Assembly: GCA_029706075.1 (NCBI GenBank)
Contig: JAINUG010000114.1
Coordinates: 930,001-994,000 of the forward strand
DNA length: 64,000 nucleotides
Direction: 5' to 3'
Origin: Aldrovandia affinis
Taxonomy: Eukaryota > Chordata > Actinopteri > Notacanthiformes > Halosauridae
Under the pieces are notes generated by a model, which ran no database searches, was not told where the DNA came from, and saw only the letters and a list, made by a program, of their open reading frames with translations. Made by a program: the position numbers and the translations under genes. Shown here in pieces: positions 38,335 through 50,495 of this stretch. Each line of letters starts with the position of its first letter. Position 1 is the stretch's first letter.

Positions 38335-38974
38335 CAGTCAGGTCCATAAGTATTTGGACAGTGACACAGTTTTCATCATTTTGGCTCTGTACGCCAGCAC
38401 AATGGATGTGAAATGAAACAATCAATATGTGCTTTAAGTGTAGACTTTCAGCTTTAATTTAAGGGTTTTGTCAAAAATATTGTATGAACCGTGCAGTAAT
38501 TACAACCATTTTTATATATAGCCCCCCCAATTTTAGGGGCTCAAAAGTAATTGGACAAACTAACATAATCATAAATTAAATTGTCTTGTTCTTGGGCCGT
38601 TTTGCCTTCAGCAAGTGAAATGCATGCTCAATTGGATTCAGGTCAGGTGATTGACTTGGCCATTGCAGAACATTCCACTTCTTTGCCTTAAAAAAGTATT
38701 GGGTTGCTTTCGCAGTATGCATTGGGTCATTATCCATCTGCACTGTGAAGCGCCGTCCAATTCGTTTTTAAGCATTTGGCTGAATCTGAGCAGATAGTAT
38801 AACCCTGTACACTTCAGAATTCATCCTGCTGCTTTTGTCAGCAATCACATCATCAATAAATACAAGGGAACCAGTTCCATTGGCAGCCATACATGCCCAC
38901 ACCATAACACTTCCTATACACAATAACTTATGTTAATAACAATGTCAATGTCCAAATATTTATGGACCTTACTG
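38335..38974 (-). mobile_element. Tc1-like element, internally deleted
   Basis: Ends cagtcaggtccataagtatt and the inverted ccaaatatttatggacc, flanked by TA at 38333-38334 and 38975-38976. The minus strand near 38690-38615 encodes KKWNVLQWPSQSPDLNPIEH, the DD34E transposase C-terminal block. The length is 640 bp. Confidence 0.87.
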
Positions 38975-38976
38975 TA

Positions 38977-39028
38977 TATATAAAAATAAATAAATCTCTT
39001 TTGATACAGGTCAGTTCCACAATGTGTA

Positions 39029-39063
<35 letters not shown>

Positions 39064-39475
39064 CTGTGTGTGTGGGTGTGTGTGTGATCACTGTCACTTG
39101 TCTTGGAGTCACCACATGAGAAACTGGAGAAGCTGTGCTGAACAGTCAGACACAACCATCTTATCACAGGGATAGATATTAAATAGATTGTTGGCAGATA
39201 TTGTGTTATATCCTCGAATATAATTATTTGTAAAGAAATGCAGTGTCTCTCTTTCGCTCTTCTCTTTTTCTTGAAATTCAAAATTCTTTACTGGCATGAT
39301 ACAGGTAACTGCCAAAATAAAGGAAACACATTAGTAAATGAGGGATACAAAGTATATTGAAAGGGTGCTTTCACACAGGTGTGGTTTCTGAGTTAATTAA
39401 GCACCCCATCATACTTAGGGTCATGTATAGAAATGCTGGGCAGGCCCAGTTACCCATTATTTTGGCTACGTTGGC
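38977..39475 (+). repeat. Left arm of ~500-bp inverted duplication
   Basis: Its reverse complement matches 42570-43070 (shared blocks around atacaggtcagttc, a TG/CA microsatellite at 39031-39086, gatggttgt, gagacactgcattt, ctgccaaaataaaggaaac and aagcaccccatcatactt). The match crosses a Tc1-type end at 39302. Confidence 0.8.
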
Positions 39476-40020
39476 TACAATAAGTGATCATGGTGACCTT
39501 GAAAGAGGGGTGATTTTTGGGGCACGTTTAGCATTTAGGAGCTTCAGTGATGAAGACTGCTCAACTTGCTGATGTTTCACAAGGAACAGTGGCTAAGGTA
39601 ATGTTGGCATGGAAGTCTGAGGGAAAGACATCATCAACTAGGGGGAAACTGTGGTCAAAAGTGCATACGGCTTAACAGTGATGTACGTGCATTGGTTCGA
39701 TATGCAAGGCAAACGAGACAAGAAACGAAATAAGTTGACCGCAAATATCTTCACAGAGAGCAATACTATGGCCAGGTTGCAGTGCATAAACCCCTTATTA
39801 CACCTAAAAATGCATGTAAAGTGGTGCAAAGAACACAGGCAGTGGTCATGTGAGCCAAAGTCATATGGTCAGATGATTAATCCAGAGTTCCATGTGTGGC
39901 TTCCACGAGTGCTTGTTTCCCATGGTGAAGTGTTCTGGCCGCTCTGTTATTTACATTTACTGTACATTTTTACTGTTATGGTGTGGGGTGCATGTCCCTG
40001 GTATAGTTTAGGTCCACTCA
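39302..40020 (+). pseudogene. Tc1-like transposase remnant
   Basis: It begins with terminal sequence caggtaactgccaaaataaa after TA (39300-39301). Broken frames follow (39357-39572 and 39651-39950) with RVMYRNAGQAQLP, LTANIFTESNTMARLQC and KWCKEHRQWS, then a trace of the VMVWGA block at ~39975-39990. It matches the family whose 3' half is at 54864-55410. It ends against a (CT)n tract at 40024-40090. Confidence 0.65.
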
Positions 40021-40387
40021 ACCCCTCCCTCTATCTCTCTTTCTCTTTCTCTCTCTATCTCTCTTTCTCTCTCTCTCTCTCTCTCACTCTTTATACATCT
40101 CTCTCTCACACGCACAGGAAGCAAACAGATGGCCTGTGACTTTAAGCTCCCATCTCTACACAACAGATTTTATTTGAGATGTCAACACTGTGACTCTGTT
40201 CACACCATGATTCCTTATGTAATTCTCAGTTAATTTGATAGATAAAGTTAGTCACCATGGTCTGCAGAAATTATTTTTTTCTCCTGCTGTTGGGAAGGCA
40301 ACCACCTGCTCCTACTGCTCACACTTATCTAGAGGTTTTTTGGCTCCAGTGGCCTGCAGACACTGACTTGTGCAACATTTTACAATC

Positions 40388-40660
40388 TACATTTTAGGCA
40401 TTTAGCAGATGCTCTTATCCAGAGCGACTTACAAAAAGTGCATTTATACATGGTAAGATTAAACATGGTTAGTGCAAGAGATCAGTGAAGTAACAGTGCA
40501 ATAGACATCATTGTTGGCAGCTGCACATCATACCTGTAACACAGGGAAATACAATTTTGTAGTGTTTTTTTTAATTTGAAACATGTAGATAGTGGTGATG
40601 GCAGTTAATTAATAGAGTTAGTGGTAGTGGAGTCTAAAGAGGTATGAAACCATGTACTTA
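40388..40660 (-). mobile_element. L2-clade LINE 3' end
   Basis: On the minus strand it ends in gtaagtcgctctggataag, then agcatctgctaaatgcc, the shared LINE/SINE 3' tail. Upstream it matches the fragment at 5325-5660. Confidence 0.72.
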
Positions 40661-42487
40661 GGGGCACTGCCCACTATTCCAGAAGCATGCAACTAAAGAG
40701 ATTGAAACTACAGCAAAAACAACATAAACTGATAAAACAACATCAAATTAACACTGGTTGAAGATAATCAGCCAAAACTGGTCCTAGGATAGTAAGCAGG
40801 TTAAAATTAAACTAAGTCAGTGATTGACAAAACATGGAAGCTCAGGCCATTACACAATCCATTAAGCCTCACTCTCCCATCACTAGCTCCAGTTTGTCCA
40901 GAATGATGGAATATTCGTTCTGTTATGTGCGACTGTAATTAAAAGCATGTTGCTGCTCCCCAGGTCGAAGTAATTCTAAATGAAGTTAATTGTTTTGTCT
41001 TTTCCAAATGTGGATTTATTTAGTTCATGACTAATGCGTTGTGTTTTGTTATTGTTCTACCTAGTCATTATTCAGTTGTGTATGGCTGCTTTCTGCTGTG
41101 TATGCAGCTCATTTTTCTATATCTTACAGGAAATTGCCTGTAGAATAAAAAAAAGCCATGTCTGTGCTGTGTGAGTTTTCAATTGGTGAGAGTTTGACTC
41201 ATGCTCTTTGATGTCTGTAATATACGTGAGGTCAAAATTCATAACACTATCATGGAACAGAGGTGAAAACATTTTCAGCACTATTCTATATGAAAGTGAT
41301 TAATTATACTTTCTGCTATTTCAAAAGACTGAGTGTGGAAATTAAGAGAATTTTTTTTTTTTTTTGTAATTCGAAAGCAAACTACTATTGTTCCCTCTGG
41401 GATGCTTCCTGTGTATTTACTTGTTACATCATGGATATTTATCAATATGAAATCATGGGTAGTTATGGATATGAAATTATGGGCATTTATGGACATTAGA
41501 TCCTGAGTATGTATGGATTTGATATCATGGGTATTTATGCATATATGAGTTCTTGGCCTGGGCATTTATGGATATGAGATCCTGGTTATTGAAGGACTTG
41601 AGATCATGGGTATTTTTAGATTCAAGATTATGGGTATTTATGGATTCAAGATCATGGGTGTTAATGGATTTGAAGTCCTGAGTTTCCATAAATGGTAATG
41701 CAACAGGGTGATGCACAGAATGAAAATGAGCTACTCTGTATGAGGTGGAGGATTATGATAGTGGGTTATTCAGAGGATTTACAACACAGGCCAGGCAGCT
41801 TGTCTAGTCAGTGTCTTTGTGGAGGAATGGTGATGCAGCTGGGAAAAAGCACAACTGCAGTTTGGTGATGCTCCTTTTTCAGTCCCGTGTCCAGATGTAG
41901 GACTTTCCATAAACACCATCTCAGAGATTAAGGACAGCATACATTACAATATTGGCAAGAAGTGGTTCTTTGGCACACCCAATACAAAGTACCAAAGACT
42001 GTGCGATAAGTATCATGGGGCCTGTTTCATATATTTAAAGCATATGATGCACAAGCTTGTTTAAAGCCTGTAATTAAATGTTGAATGGGATTTATTGGCT
42101 GTACTAACAAAACACATTCAAAGAGGAAAATCAGACTCTGTGCCCTGTTGGTACATAGTCTGGGTACTTCTGTTACATTCTGATTACATTCTGAGATGTT
42201 TATTTTGACCTTAGGGGATCTAAAAATGTATTTCTGAAGACCAGAGCAATCTAAGACTAAATACCAACTACAACTACAAATACCAAAGAAACTAATCTTA
42301 AGCCTTTGAAGGTCATTGTATGTGTCATGTGAATGTGTCTTTTCTCACCCATCACATAAGTATTTGCTCAACTAATTATAATTCTTTGCATTCATTAAAT
42401 TAGCGTATTGTCTGTAGCCTAATTACAGAGCAGATGGATAGGTGTGAATTTGGAAAGATTCCTACTGCACATATTACAATATATATT

Positions 42488-42518
<31 letters not shown>

Positions 42519-42569
42519 ACAATGCCCCTTTAAAATCTACACCCATCTCAAAATGTTCAGCCATGTTCT
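40661..42569. other. Intergenic between inverted arms
   Basis: It contains a hAT-MITE end at 40867-40884, a minisatellite at 41426-41690 and an (AT)n tract at ~42480-42520. No gene. Confidence 0.45.
41426..41690. repeat. Degenerate ~30-bp minisatellite (atgggtatttatgga type)
   Basis: About nine units built on atcatgggtatttatggat plus atgaga variants. It gives an artefactual repetitive reading frame on the minus strand. Confidence 0.8.
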
Positions 42570-43070
42570 AGCCATGGTAGGCAAAATAATGGGGAACTGA
42601 GCCTGCCCAGCATTTCTATACATGACCCTAAGTATGATGGGGTGCTTAATTAACTCAGGAATGACACCTGTGTGGAAGCACCTTTTCAACATACTTTGTA
42701 ACCCTCATTCACTCATGTGTTTCCTTTATTTTGGCAGTTTCCTGTATCATGCCAGTAAAACATTTTGAATTTCAAGAGACAGGGAGAAAGAGAAGAGTGA
42801 AAGAGAGACACTGCATTTGTTTTACAAGTAATTCTATTTTAGGATATAACACAATGTCTGCCAACAATCTATGTTATATCTATTCCTGTGATAAGATGGT
42901 TGTCTGACTGTTCAGCATATCTTCTCCAGTTTCTTATGTGGAGGCTCCAAGACTTGTGACAGGGATCACACACACAGACACACAAACACACACACACACA
43001 CACACACACACATTGCAGAACTGATCTGTATCAAAAGAGATGTATTTATTTATATGTATATATATATATA
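42570..43070 (-). repeat. Right arm of ~500-bp inverted duplication
   Basis: Inverted match to 38977-39475. A Tc1-type end (ggcagtttcctg then TA) lies at 42744-42746. A (CA)n microsatellite lies at ~42967-43012 and is followed by TA and T runs to 43095. Confidence 0.8.
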
Positions 43071-43099
43071 TATGATTTTTTTTTTTTTTTTTTTTCTCG

Positions 43100-43337
43100 T
43101 TTTGCCACAGGTGGAAATGAGTTAAAGGCAAATTCTGCACAGATATTAGGAAGTTTTTCTTTACACAGAGAGTTGTCAACACCTGGAACAGCTTACCAGG
43201 TCGGGTAGTAGAGGCAGAAACACTTGGGCTATTCAAGTCCAGGCTAGATGCATTACTAGATACTCTTTAGATTAGAACATGATGAGCCTAGATGAGCTGA
43301 ACGGCCCGTTCTCATCATTATACTCTTATGTTCTTAT
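43100..43337 (+). mobile_element. CR1-like LINE 3' end
   Basis: It contains the end of a CR1-type ORF (ttctttacacagagagttgt, then cacctggaacagcttacca) and the 3' tail gaacggcccgttctcatcat, ending in repeated ttcttatgt. Confidence 0.75.
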
Positions 43338-43422
43338 GTATATATATCAAGAAACAACATATACCAGGTTCAGTGTATGCAGTATCAATAAACTACATAT
43401 ATATCAGGTTAAATGTATATAT

Positions 43423-44968
43423 TGTGGCGTCCCTTGGGGTTGGGCGACACGGACCTTGCAGAGGGTGTAGGCAAGTTAAATAACCCGGAGGAGGCAGTAT
43501 TACAAACAAAACAACACTTTATTAAATGAATCTTGACAAACACAAAAAGGGTGGGGTCTTCGGGGGAATTCACAACACATAAAGTCCACAATCCTTATCT
43601 TTGTCAATGTCCGTAATCCAAGTCCAATCCCAATCCAGTTCCTCAATCCAGTCCAAACCTTGGTACCTAAGCGGGGTCCTCAACCACTCCAATTCAAACA
43701 CAGGCAGCAATCCAAAAACACTCTCCCAAAAACATTCTGCGACACACTCCCCACAACACTAAAAAAAAACCACCAACCTACTCCCTCCCAGTGTGACACA
43801 CAAGAGTCCTTTAAATAGGCCTCTAAATGGCTTTCAGGGCCCGTATTCACAAATACCGGTAATTGTATTTTACCACTAGGAGTACTTCTAAATCGCACTA
43901 AAACCTTTTAGTTAGGAGTCCCACCTTAAAACCTATTCACAAAGCTGCAAAGACAAACTCATACTAAGGAATTCCTAGAATTTTCAAGCTAAGAGTGAGG
44001 GCGGGGTTGACGTCGTTGCTATGGATGACGTTATTTCTCATGAACGAGCTTACTCAGAATGCCCACAGCGATTGGCTGATATAGGGGATGGGTCATCATA
44101 GAGAAATAGTTTTTCTGCCGCTAAATCTCAATGCAGAGTTACAGTGAAGAGATAGACAACCATGTATGTTTTGGTTTGCTTTGTTTTTCATACTAAATGC
44201 CTTTCTGGGAGGCAGGTTTTTAGAAACGCAACCGAATTAAATAAAATTGAAACATTAGCGATCTTTTAATTTTTTATTAAATTAATTCAGGCATAAAACC
44301 ACCCTAGTTAAATCGCCTAAGGCGTACTGAATCTAAACATTTTGTGAAATTTTCAAATAAAGATTTAGTGAAATAACTTACATTGAAAAACTGAAATTAT
44401 CATTCATTCAATTCCTTGAGAATAGTTCCTGGTAATTTTTGGTGGAAACGTGCCTTTGGCTCCCGTTATTTTATTTTTTTGCTGATCCGAAAAATGATCC
44501 GATGCACCCCTATTATATTCTAATAAAGATTCTAAAATACAAATGTAGGCTACGTGTCACTGATTTAACATGAAACCAAGAATACTGACTAGTCAATTGG
44601 TTACATGTCTGCATCTCGTAAACAATCAGCGGGTATCTAATATATAATATATATATTACCCTCGCGATTGAGGGCGACTTAGGAGCTGTGTGAAATACTC
44701 TTATCCCAAAAATGTAGGAGTCCAAAACGTATGAGTGACACGCCCATTATTTTTCGGAGTTGCTCCTAAATTGCGGAGTTACGACCAACTTTTACCCTTA
44801 AAATGCTTTGTGAATACGGGCCCAGCTCTCAATAGTCCCAAATGCTGGACTTGTTTCAGGTGCAGGACTGCAGGCTGCTGGGAAATGTAGTCTCTTCCAG
44901 CTCCAGTGGCTCCAATGCGTTAAAGGGCCAGGCAGCCATTTCCTTGGGCAGCCCCTTGGGATGCCACA
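43423..44968 (-). mobile_element. Candidate solo LTR (minus orientation), split by a MITE
   Basis: It starts tgtggcgtccc and ends gggatgccaca, and the inverted similarity continues ~23 bp inward. Without the inner MITE it is ~560 bp. On the minus strand it has a TATA-like ctatttaaagg (43808-43818) and an aataaa (~43522), as expected for an LTR. The flanks (atat / acat) give only a weak target duplication, so a TIR transposon is not excluded. Confidence 0.5.
43838..44822. mobile_element. TIR element (ggcccgtattcacaaa), non-autonomous
   Basis: Exact 16-bp inverted ends ggcccgtattcacaaa / tttgtgaatacgggcc, flanked by CAG on each side (43835-43837 and 44823-44825). A Harbinger-type MITE is likely from the 3-bp duplication, but the superfamily is inferred. 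No transposase frame was seen. Confidence 0.75.
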
Positions 44969-45508
44969 ACATAAAAACAGGAATATGCTATAGACCTCCA
45001 GCTTCAGACATTAACATAAATAGTATGCTCTTTGGTAACATAAAACAAACCTGTGCTGAAGGAGAGACGATAATAATGTGGGACTTCAATTACCCCTCTC
45101 TTAATTGGGAGCTAGTGACAGGTCAGGGTAAATGTGAAGAGGAGTTTCAGATATGTGGCAAATGACATTCAATATTGCTAAATGTAAAGTTATGCATGTG
45201 GGAAATAAAAACATTAGACAGGAGTATTTTGTGACAGGAGAAAAGTTAGTAGGTGTTCAATTTGAAAAAGACTTAAGGAATTGTAGTTGATCAAAGTCTA
45301 TCTGCATCAAAGCAGTGTGCTACAGCAGTGAAAAAAGCCAACAGGATGCTGGGATACCTAGCAAGTATTGAGTATAAATCAAAGGAGGTTATCTTTATGT
45401 TATATAATGCCTTTGTCAGACCTCACTTAGAATACTGTGTGCAGTTCTGGGCACCGTACAACAAGAAAAAGCTCTTCAAAAAGTTAAATGAAGGGCAACT
45501 AAACTGAT
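44969..45508 (+). mobile_element. CR1-like LINE, 5' piece of an interrupted copy
   Basis: The endonuclease fragment is KTGICYRPPASDININSML and WDFNYPSLNWELVTG. After an internal deletion near 45165 comes the reverse-transcriptase C-terminal region (KCKVMHVGNKN, EKLVGVQFEKDL, VRPHLEYCVQFWAPYNK). It stops in ...actaaactgat and resumes at 53701. Confidence 0.8.
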
Positions 45509-47694
45509 ATTTAAAGATAGATTGGAAGAATTATTAAGTAGGATAAATGAAAATAAAACATTTCTTATCTGTGGGGATTTCAATATTGACCTCCTAAACG
45601 TATTTAAACATAAAACAACATCAGATTTTCTGGAGTTAGTATATAGTAGAGGGCTATACCCATTGATCACCAAACCCAGTAGAGTAACGTCAACATGTGC
45701 AACATTAATTGATAATATTTTTATAAACGTCATGGAGAATAATATCACAAGTGGACTATTAATAAATGATATAAGCGACCATTTACCTGTATTCGTAACA
45801 TATGACTGTCAAATGAAGAGTAAGAGAGAGGAAAATGTCCATAGATATGTAAGGGTAAGAACAGACGAGGCAGTAAACAAGTTCAGGAATGACCTCTTAA
45901 AAGAAGATTGGGAAGAGGTCTATGTAGAAGATGTAAATGCTGCATATGGGGCTTTTCTAAACACCTACTTATCACTGTATGAAAAACATTGTCCAACAGT
46001 ACTACGCAAACAAAAAAGTAGTTACAATAGAAAGCCTTGGATAATAAAGGGTTTACAGAATGCATGTAAAAAGAAAAACAAACTCTACAGAGACTTCATA
46101 AAACTTAGAACAAAGACTGCTGAAATGAAATATAAGGTTCATAAAAATAAGCTGATATTAATAATGAGACAAGCTAAGAAAGATTATTATAATAAATTGT
46201 TAGAAGAAAATAAAAATAATATAAAAGGTACCTGGAATATTTTAAATAAAGTTATAGGGAACACATCTGTGTCCACAAGCCTGCCCAGTTATTTTATCAG
46301 TGATCACAACAAAATTACAAAAATATGAATGAAGTGGTAAATGAATTCAACTCTTTTTTTGTAAACGTTGGGCCTAATCTGGCAAATGCCATTACAAAAC
46401 ATGAGGATGGGCAAATAAAAGGTGGATGGAGAGGGAAAGTAAAGTGTTGCAGTCTATGTTTCTGGGAGAGGTCAACGAAAATGAAATTTTATCCATTATA
46501 GCAAAATCTAAAAATAAGACATCAACTGATAGCGATGGGATAGATATTATAATAGTGAAAAAGACGATTGATTGTATAATAAAACCTCTATGTTATGTTT
46601 TTAATCTTTCTTTTCAAACAGGTATTTTTCCAGAGAGAATGAAGGTAGCAAAGGTTATTCCACTTTTTAAAACAGGAGATAAACACCAATTTACTAACTA
46701 TAGACCGGTGTCCTTGCTTGCACAATTCTCCAAAGTGCTGGAAAAATTGTTTGTACAAAAATTTGATATTTTCATAGAAAAGAACACATTGTTGAGTGAG
46801 AGCCAGTATGGATTTCTGGACAAATCGATCTACAGCTGCAGCTTTAATGAATATAACGGAAGAAATAACAACAGCAATTGAAAGTAAGAAATATACAATA
46901 GGGGTATTTATTGACTTGAAAAAAGCGTTTGACACTATAGATCATACTATCTTAATTTCTAAATTACATACATATGGTGTGAGAGGAGTAGTTCTAGACT
47001 GGTTAAGAAGCTATTTAGATAATAGACAACAATATGTACAGTTTGCAGGTAACACATCTGAATATATGCAGATTAAATGTGGAGTCCCACAAGGCTCGGT
47101 CTTGGGGCCTAAACTTTTTATTTTGTATATTAATGACATATGTGAAGTATCACAGATACTGCAATTTGTTCTGTTTGCAGATGACACAAATTTCTTTACT
47201 TCTGGACATGATATAAAGCGTTAGCAGACATTATTGTACATGAAATGGCTAAACTTAAAAGATGGTTTGATGAAAATAAGTTATCGTTAAATTTGGAAAA
47301 AACAAAATTTATGATATTTGGTTAAAAAAAAAGAACTGAAAATGTGTCACTGTCTATAGATGGAGTTAACATTGAAAGAGTATTTGAACTTAGATTTCTG
47401 GGTGTAATAATGGATGACAAATTAACATGGAAATCTCATATATCACATACTAAAAAAAAGATGTCGAAGAGTATTTTTGTTTTGAACAAAGTCAAGCATG
47501 TATTAGATTATAAGGCCATGCGAATCTTATATTGTTCACTTATCCTACCATATCTTAGTTACTGTGTGGAAGTGTGGGTAATACATATACAAGCAACATA
47601 AAGCCATTGTACATATTACAGAAGAGAGCAGTAAGAATTATTCATAAAGCTGATTACAGAGAACACACCAACAAACTATTTATTAAGTCCGGAC
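45509..47694 (+). mobile_element. Second non-LTR retrotransposon (LINE-B), part 1
   Basis: The endonuclease C terminus (FLICGDFNIDLLNVFKH, DISDHLPVFV) is at 45522-46328. The reverse transcriptase follows: [75 protein letters not shown] and FADD near 47170-47185. The frame is broken in A runs near 46320 and near 46815. The copy is 5'-truncated at the CR1 junction. The last ~808 bp (46887-47694) are repeated after the Gypsy element. Clade not assigned. Confidence 0.85.
46887..47694 (+). repeat. 808-bp direct repeat flanking Gypsy element, left copy
   Basis: Matches 51961-52767 with one substitution (c/t near 47650) and five single-base length differences, all in homopolymer runs. It ends exactly at the first base of the 5' LTR. 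Confidence 0.93.
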
Positions 47695-47891
47695 TGTAGG
47701 GGATACATATATACGTAATTCACACACATAAGTCACATGGGTTTTGAGGTGATAAGTTGAAGAGATGACGGCGCAACGGAGGACGTTAGCACTCTGCGCC
47801 CTTTGTAACTAGGAAGTGGTAAGATGAGTAAAGCCGGCTGGATGCCGAAAGTTACAGCAAACCGTCTTTTGTTGTTATTTAGCATGCGCTA
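47695..47891 (+). repeat. Gypsy 5' LTR
   Basis: Starts tgtaggggatacatatata and ends agcatgcgcta. Directly repeated at 51765-51961. Confidence 0.92.
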
Positions 47892-47894
47892 AAC

Positions 47895-47909
47895 TGGTGA
47901 CCCCGACGT
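47895..47909 (+). other. Gypsy primer-binding site
   Basis: tggtgaccccgacg follows the 5' LTR by 3 bases. It starts with the TGG complementary to a tRNA CCA end. The tRNA is not identified. Confidence 0.75.
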
Positions 47910-47936
47910 TCTAAAAAAGAAGCTAATTGAGCAAAA

Positions 47937-50495
47937 ATGATGAACGCTGTTTCTCTGAAGCTGCCCGAATTTTGGGAACAACATGCAGCAGTGTGGTTCG
48001 CCCAAGCAGAGGCTCAATTCGCCTTACGGGATATCTCCGCCGACACGACCAAATATTATTACGTTGTTGCAGCCCTCAATGGCTCCACCGCAACGCGAGC
48101 AATCAGCATACTGGAAAGTCCTCCAGCTCAAGATAAGTACGCTACATTGAAGGCTTATCTTTTAAGAACGTTTGGACTGTCGGAGACTGAGAGAGCTCGC
48201 CGTTTGCTTTCGCTTCCCGGTCTCGGCGATGCGCGCCCATCCGAGCTAATGGATCACATGTTGGCACTTTTGGGTGAGCACAAACCATGTTTTTTGTTCA
48301 GAGAACTGTTTTTGCAGCAATTGCCAGAACACGTACGCACGGCACTAGCCAACACACCGTTAAAGGACTATAGAGAATTGGCTCATGTTGCTGATGAATA
48401 CCAGTCAGCAGCGATGAAAAGCACAGTAGCAGGGCCTGCCACTATGTCCATTAACCCGGTGATGAAAAATGCAGCACAGCGGCACACCACGCAGCCTGCC
48501 ACAACCGCGCGCCGACCGAATACACACGGAATGTGTTACTACCATGCACGCTTTGGGGCAGAGGCAAGTAAGTGTCGCCCACCATGCAGTTTTAGCGGGG
48601 CTAGCAGCGCACAGATAGTTAGCACCGTAGCCGCTAAAAGTTCAAACTGTTTGCTGTTCATAATGGACACTTTAACAGGACGACGTTTCCTGTGTGATAC
48701 TGGGGCACAGGTCAGTGTCCTGCCCGTGTCGCTGGTGGACAGACAGTTGGGAAAAGTGGGCCCCACACTCGAGGCTGCCAATGGTAGTAGGATATGCACA
48801 TTTGGAAAACGCACGGTTCCTCTTTGTCTCAGCGGACGCCTTTTCACATGGGAGTTTGTGCTGGCAGATGTGGACAGGCCCCTGCTCGGTGCCGATTTTT
48901 TATGCACCAACGGGCTATTGGTGGACGTCAGGAACCGTCAGCTCGTCGACGCAAAGGACTTTAATTCCTTACCCTGTACGCGGAGCAGTTTCCCTACGAC
49001 CACACTGTCCAGTGCACTCACAAGCACATGCGAGTTTGCTCGTCTGTTGGCTGAGTTTCCCGACCTGGTTAAGCCCACGTTTTCCACAGCTGCGGCTAAA
49101 CATGGAGTCGTTCACCACATTTCGACGTCTGGACCTCCAGTGCACGCCCGTTCTCGACGACTAAACCCAGCTAAGTTGGCAACAGCTAAAGGAGAGTTTG
49201 CCAACATGGAGAAACTGGGCATAGTGCGTCGCTCTAACAGCCCCTGGGCCTCCCCTCTCCATATGGTGCCCAAATCAGACGGTGGTTGCCGCCCATGTGG
49301 GGATTATCGCAGGCTCAACGACGCCACCATCCCTGACCGCTACCCGGTTCCCCACGTACAGGATTTCTCAGCCCGGCTGGCTGGAAAGACTGTTTTCTCA
49401 AAGGTGGACCTTATCCGGGGATATCATCAGGTGCCGGTCAACGCAGAGGACATCCCCAAGACGGCCGTTATAACACCCTTCGGCCTGTTCGAATTCCTGA
49501 GGATGCCATTTGGATTAAAAAATGCCGCTCAGACTTTCCAAAGGATGATGGACTCAGTCTTGAGGGATTTCGATTTCCTGTTTGTGTACTTGGATGACAT
49601 TTTGATCGCAAGTGTCTCCAGGGAGCAGCACCTGACCCACCTGCGATTCTTGTTCGACCGCCTCAGTCAGCACGGGCTGATAATAAACCCGGCAAAGTGC
49701 CCGTTTGGATTGTCCACTTTAGATTTTTTGGGTCATCGCATCGCACCTGACGGTGCGGTGCCACTGCCCTCAAAAGTGGCAACAATATTGGAATTTCCTC
49801 GCCCACGGACCACCAGGGCCCTGCAGGAGTTCCTGGGGATGGTCAATTTTTACAACCGGTTTATCCCACACGCGGCTGCACTCATGCGTCCCCTGTACGG
49901 CGCACTCAGAGGCAAGACCGGGAACGCTCAAGTCGATTGGGGGGAGGAAATGACCGCAGCCTTTGACAGCGCTAAGCAAGCCCTGGCAGAAGCAACCATG
50001 CTGTCGCACCCGGTCCCGGATGCACCGATAGCCCTCACCACTGACGCCTCTGACTACGCTGTCGGGGCTGTGCTAGAACAGCTGGTGAAAGGAACCTGGC
50101 GCCCTCTGGCCTTCTTTAGTAAGCAGCTCCGCCCTAACGAAAAAAAATACAGTGCTTTTGATCGGGAGTTGCTGGGCCTCTACTTAGCCATCCGGCACTT
50201 TCAGTTTTCATTGGAGGGCCGTGACTTTCCAGCGTACGTAGACCACAAGCCTTTAGTTTTCGCCATGGCAAAAGCCGCAGAACCGTGGTCTGCGCGACAG
50301 CAGCGCAATTTGGCCTATATATCAGAGTTTACGACAGACATTAGGCACATTGAGGGAAAGCTAACGCCGTCGCTGATTGCCTTTCCAGGCCCTCTGTTAA
50401 TGCTGTGCATCTGGGGATCGACATTGTGCGCATGGCAGCCGACCAGCAAGCCGACCCAGAGGTGCAGGCCTACAGAACGGCTATATCCGGTTTGA
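47937..50495 (+). pseudogene. Gypsy gag-protease-RT-RNase H frame
   Basis: A single long frame of 852 codons. Residues ~1-165 are a gag capsid-like region ([20 protein letters not shown]). A Cys/His motif [14 protein letters not shown] lies near 200-215. The protease active site DTGA is at residue ~254. The reverse transcriptase has [46 protein letters not shown] and YLDD at 551-554. RNase H has [13 protein letters not shown]. Gag and pol are fused in one frame. The true frame is lost by a one-base change in a short run near 50358-50361, so the last ~45 codons are out of frame and pol continues in another frame. Confidence 0.9.
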
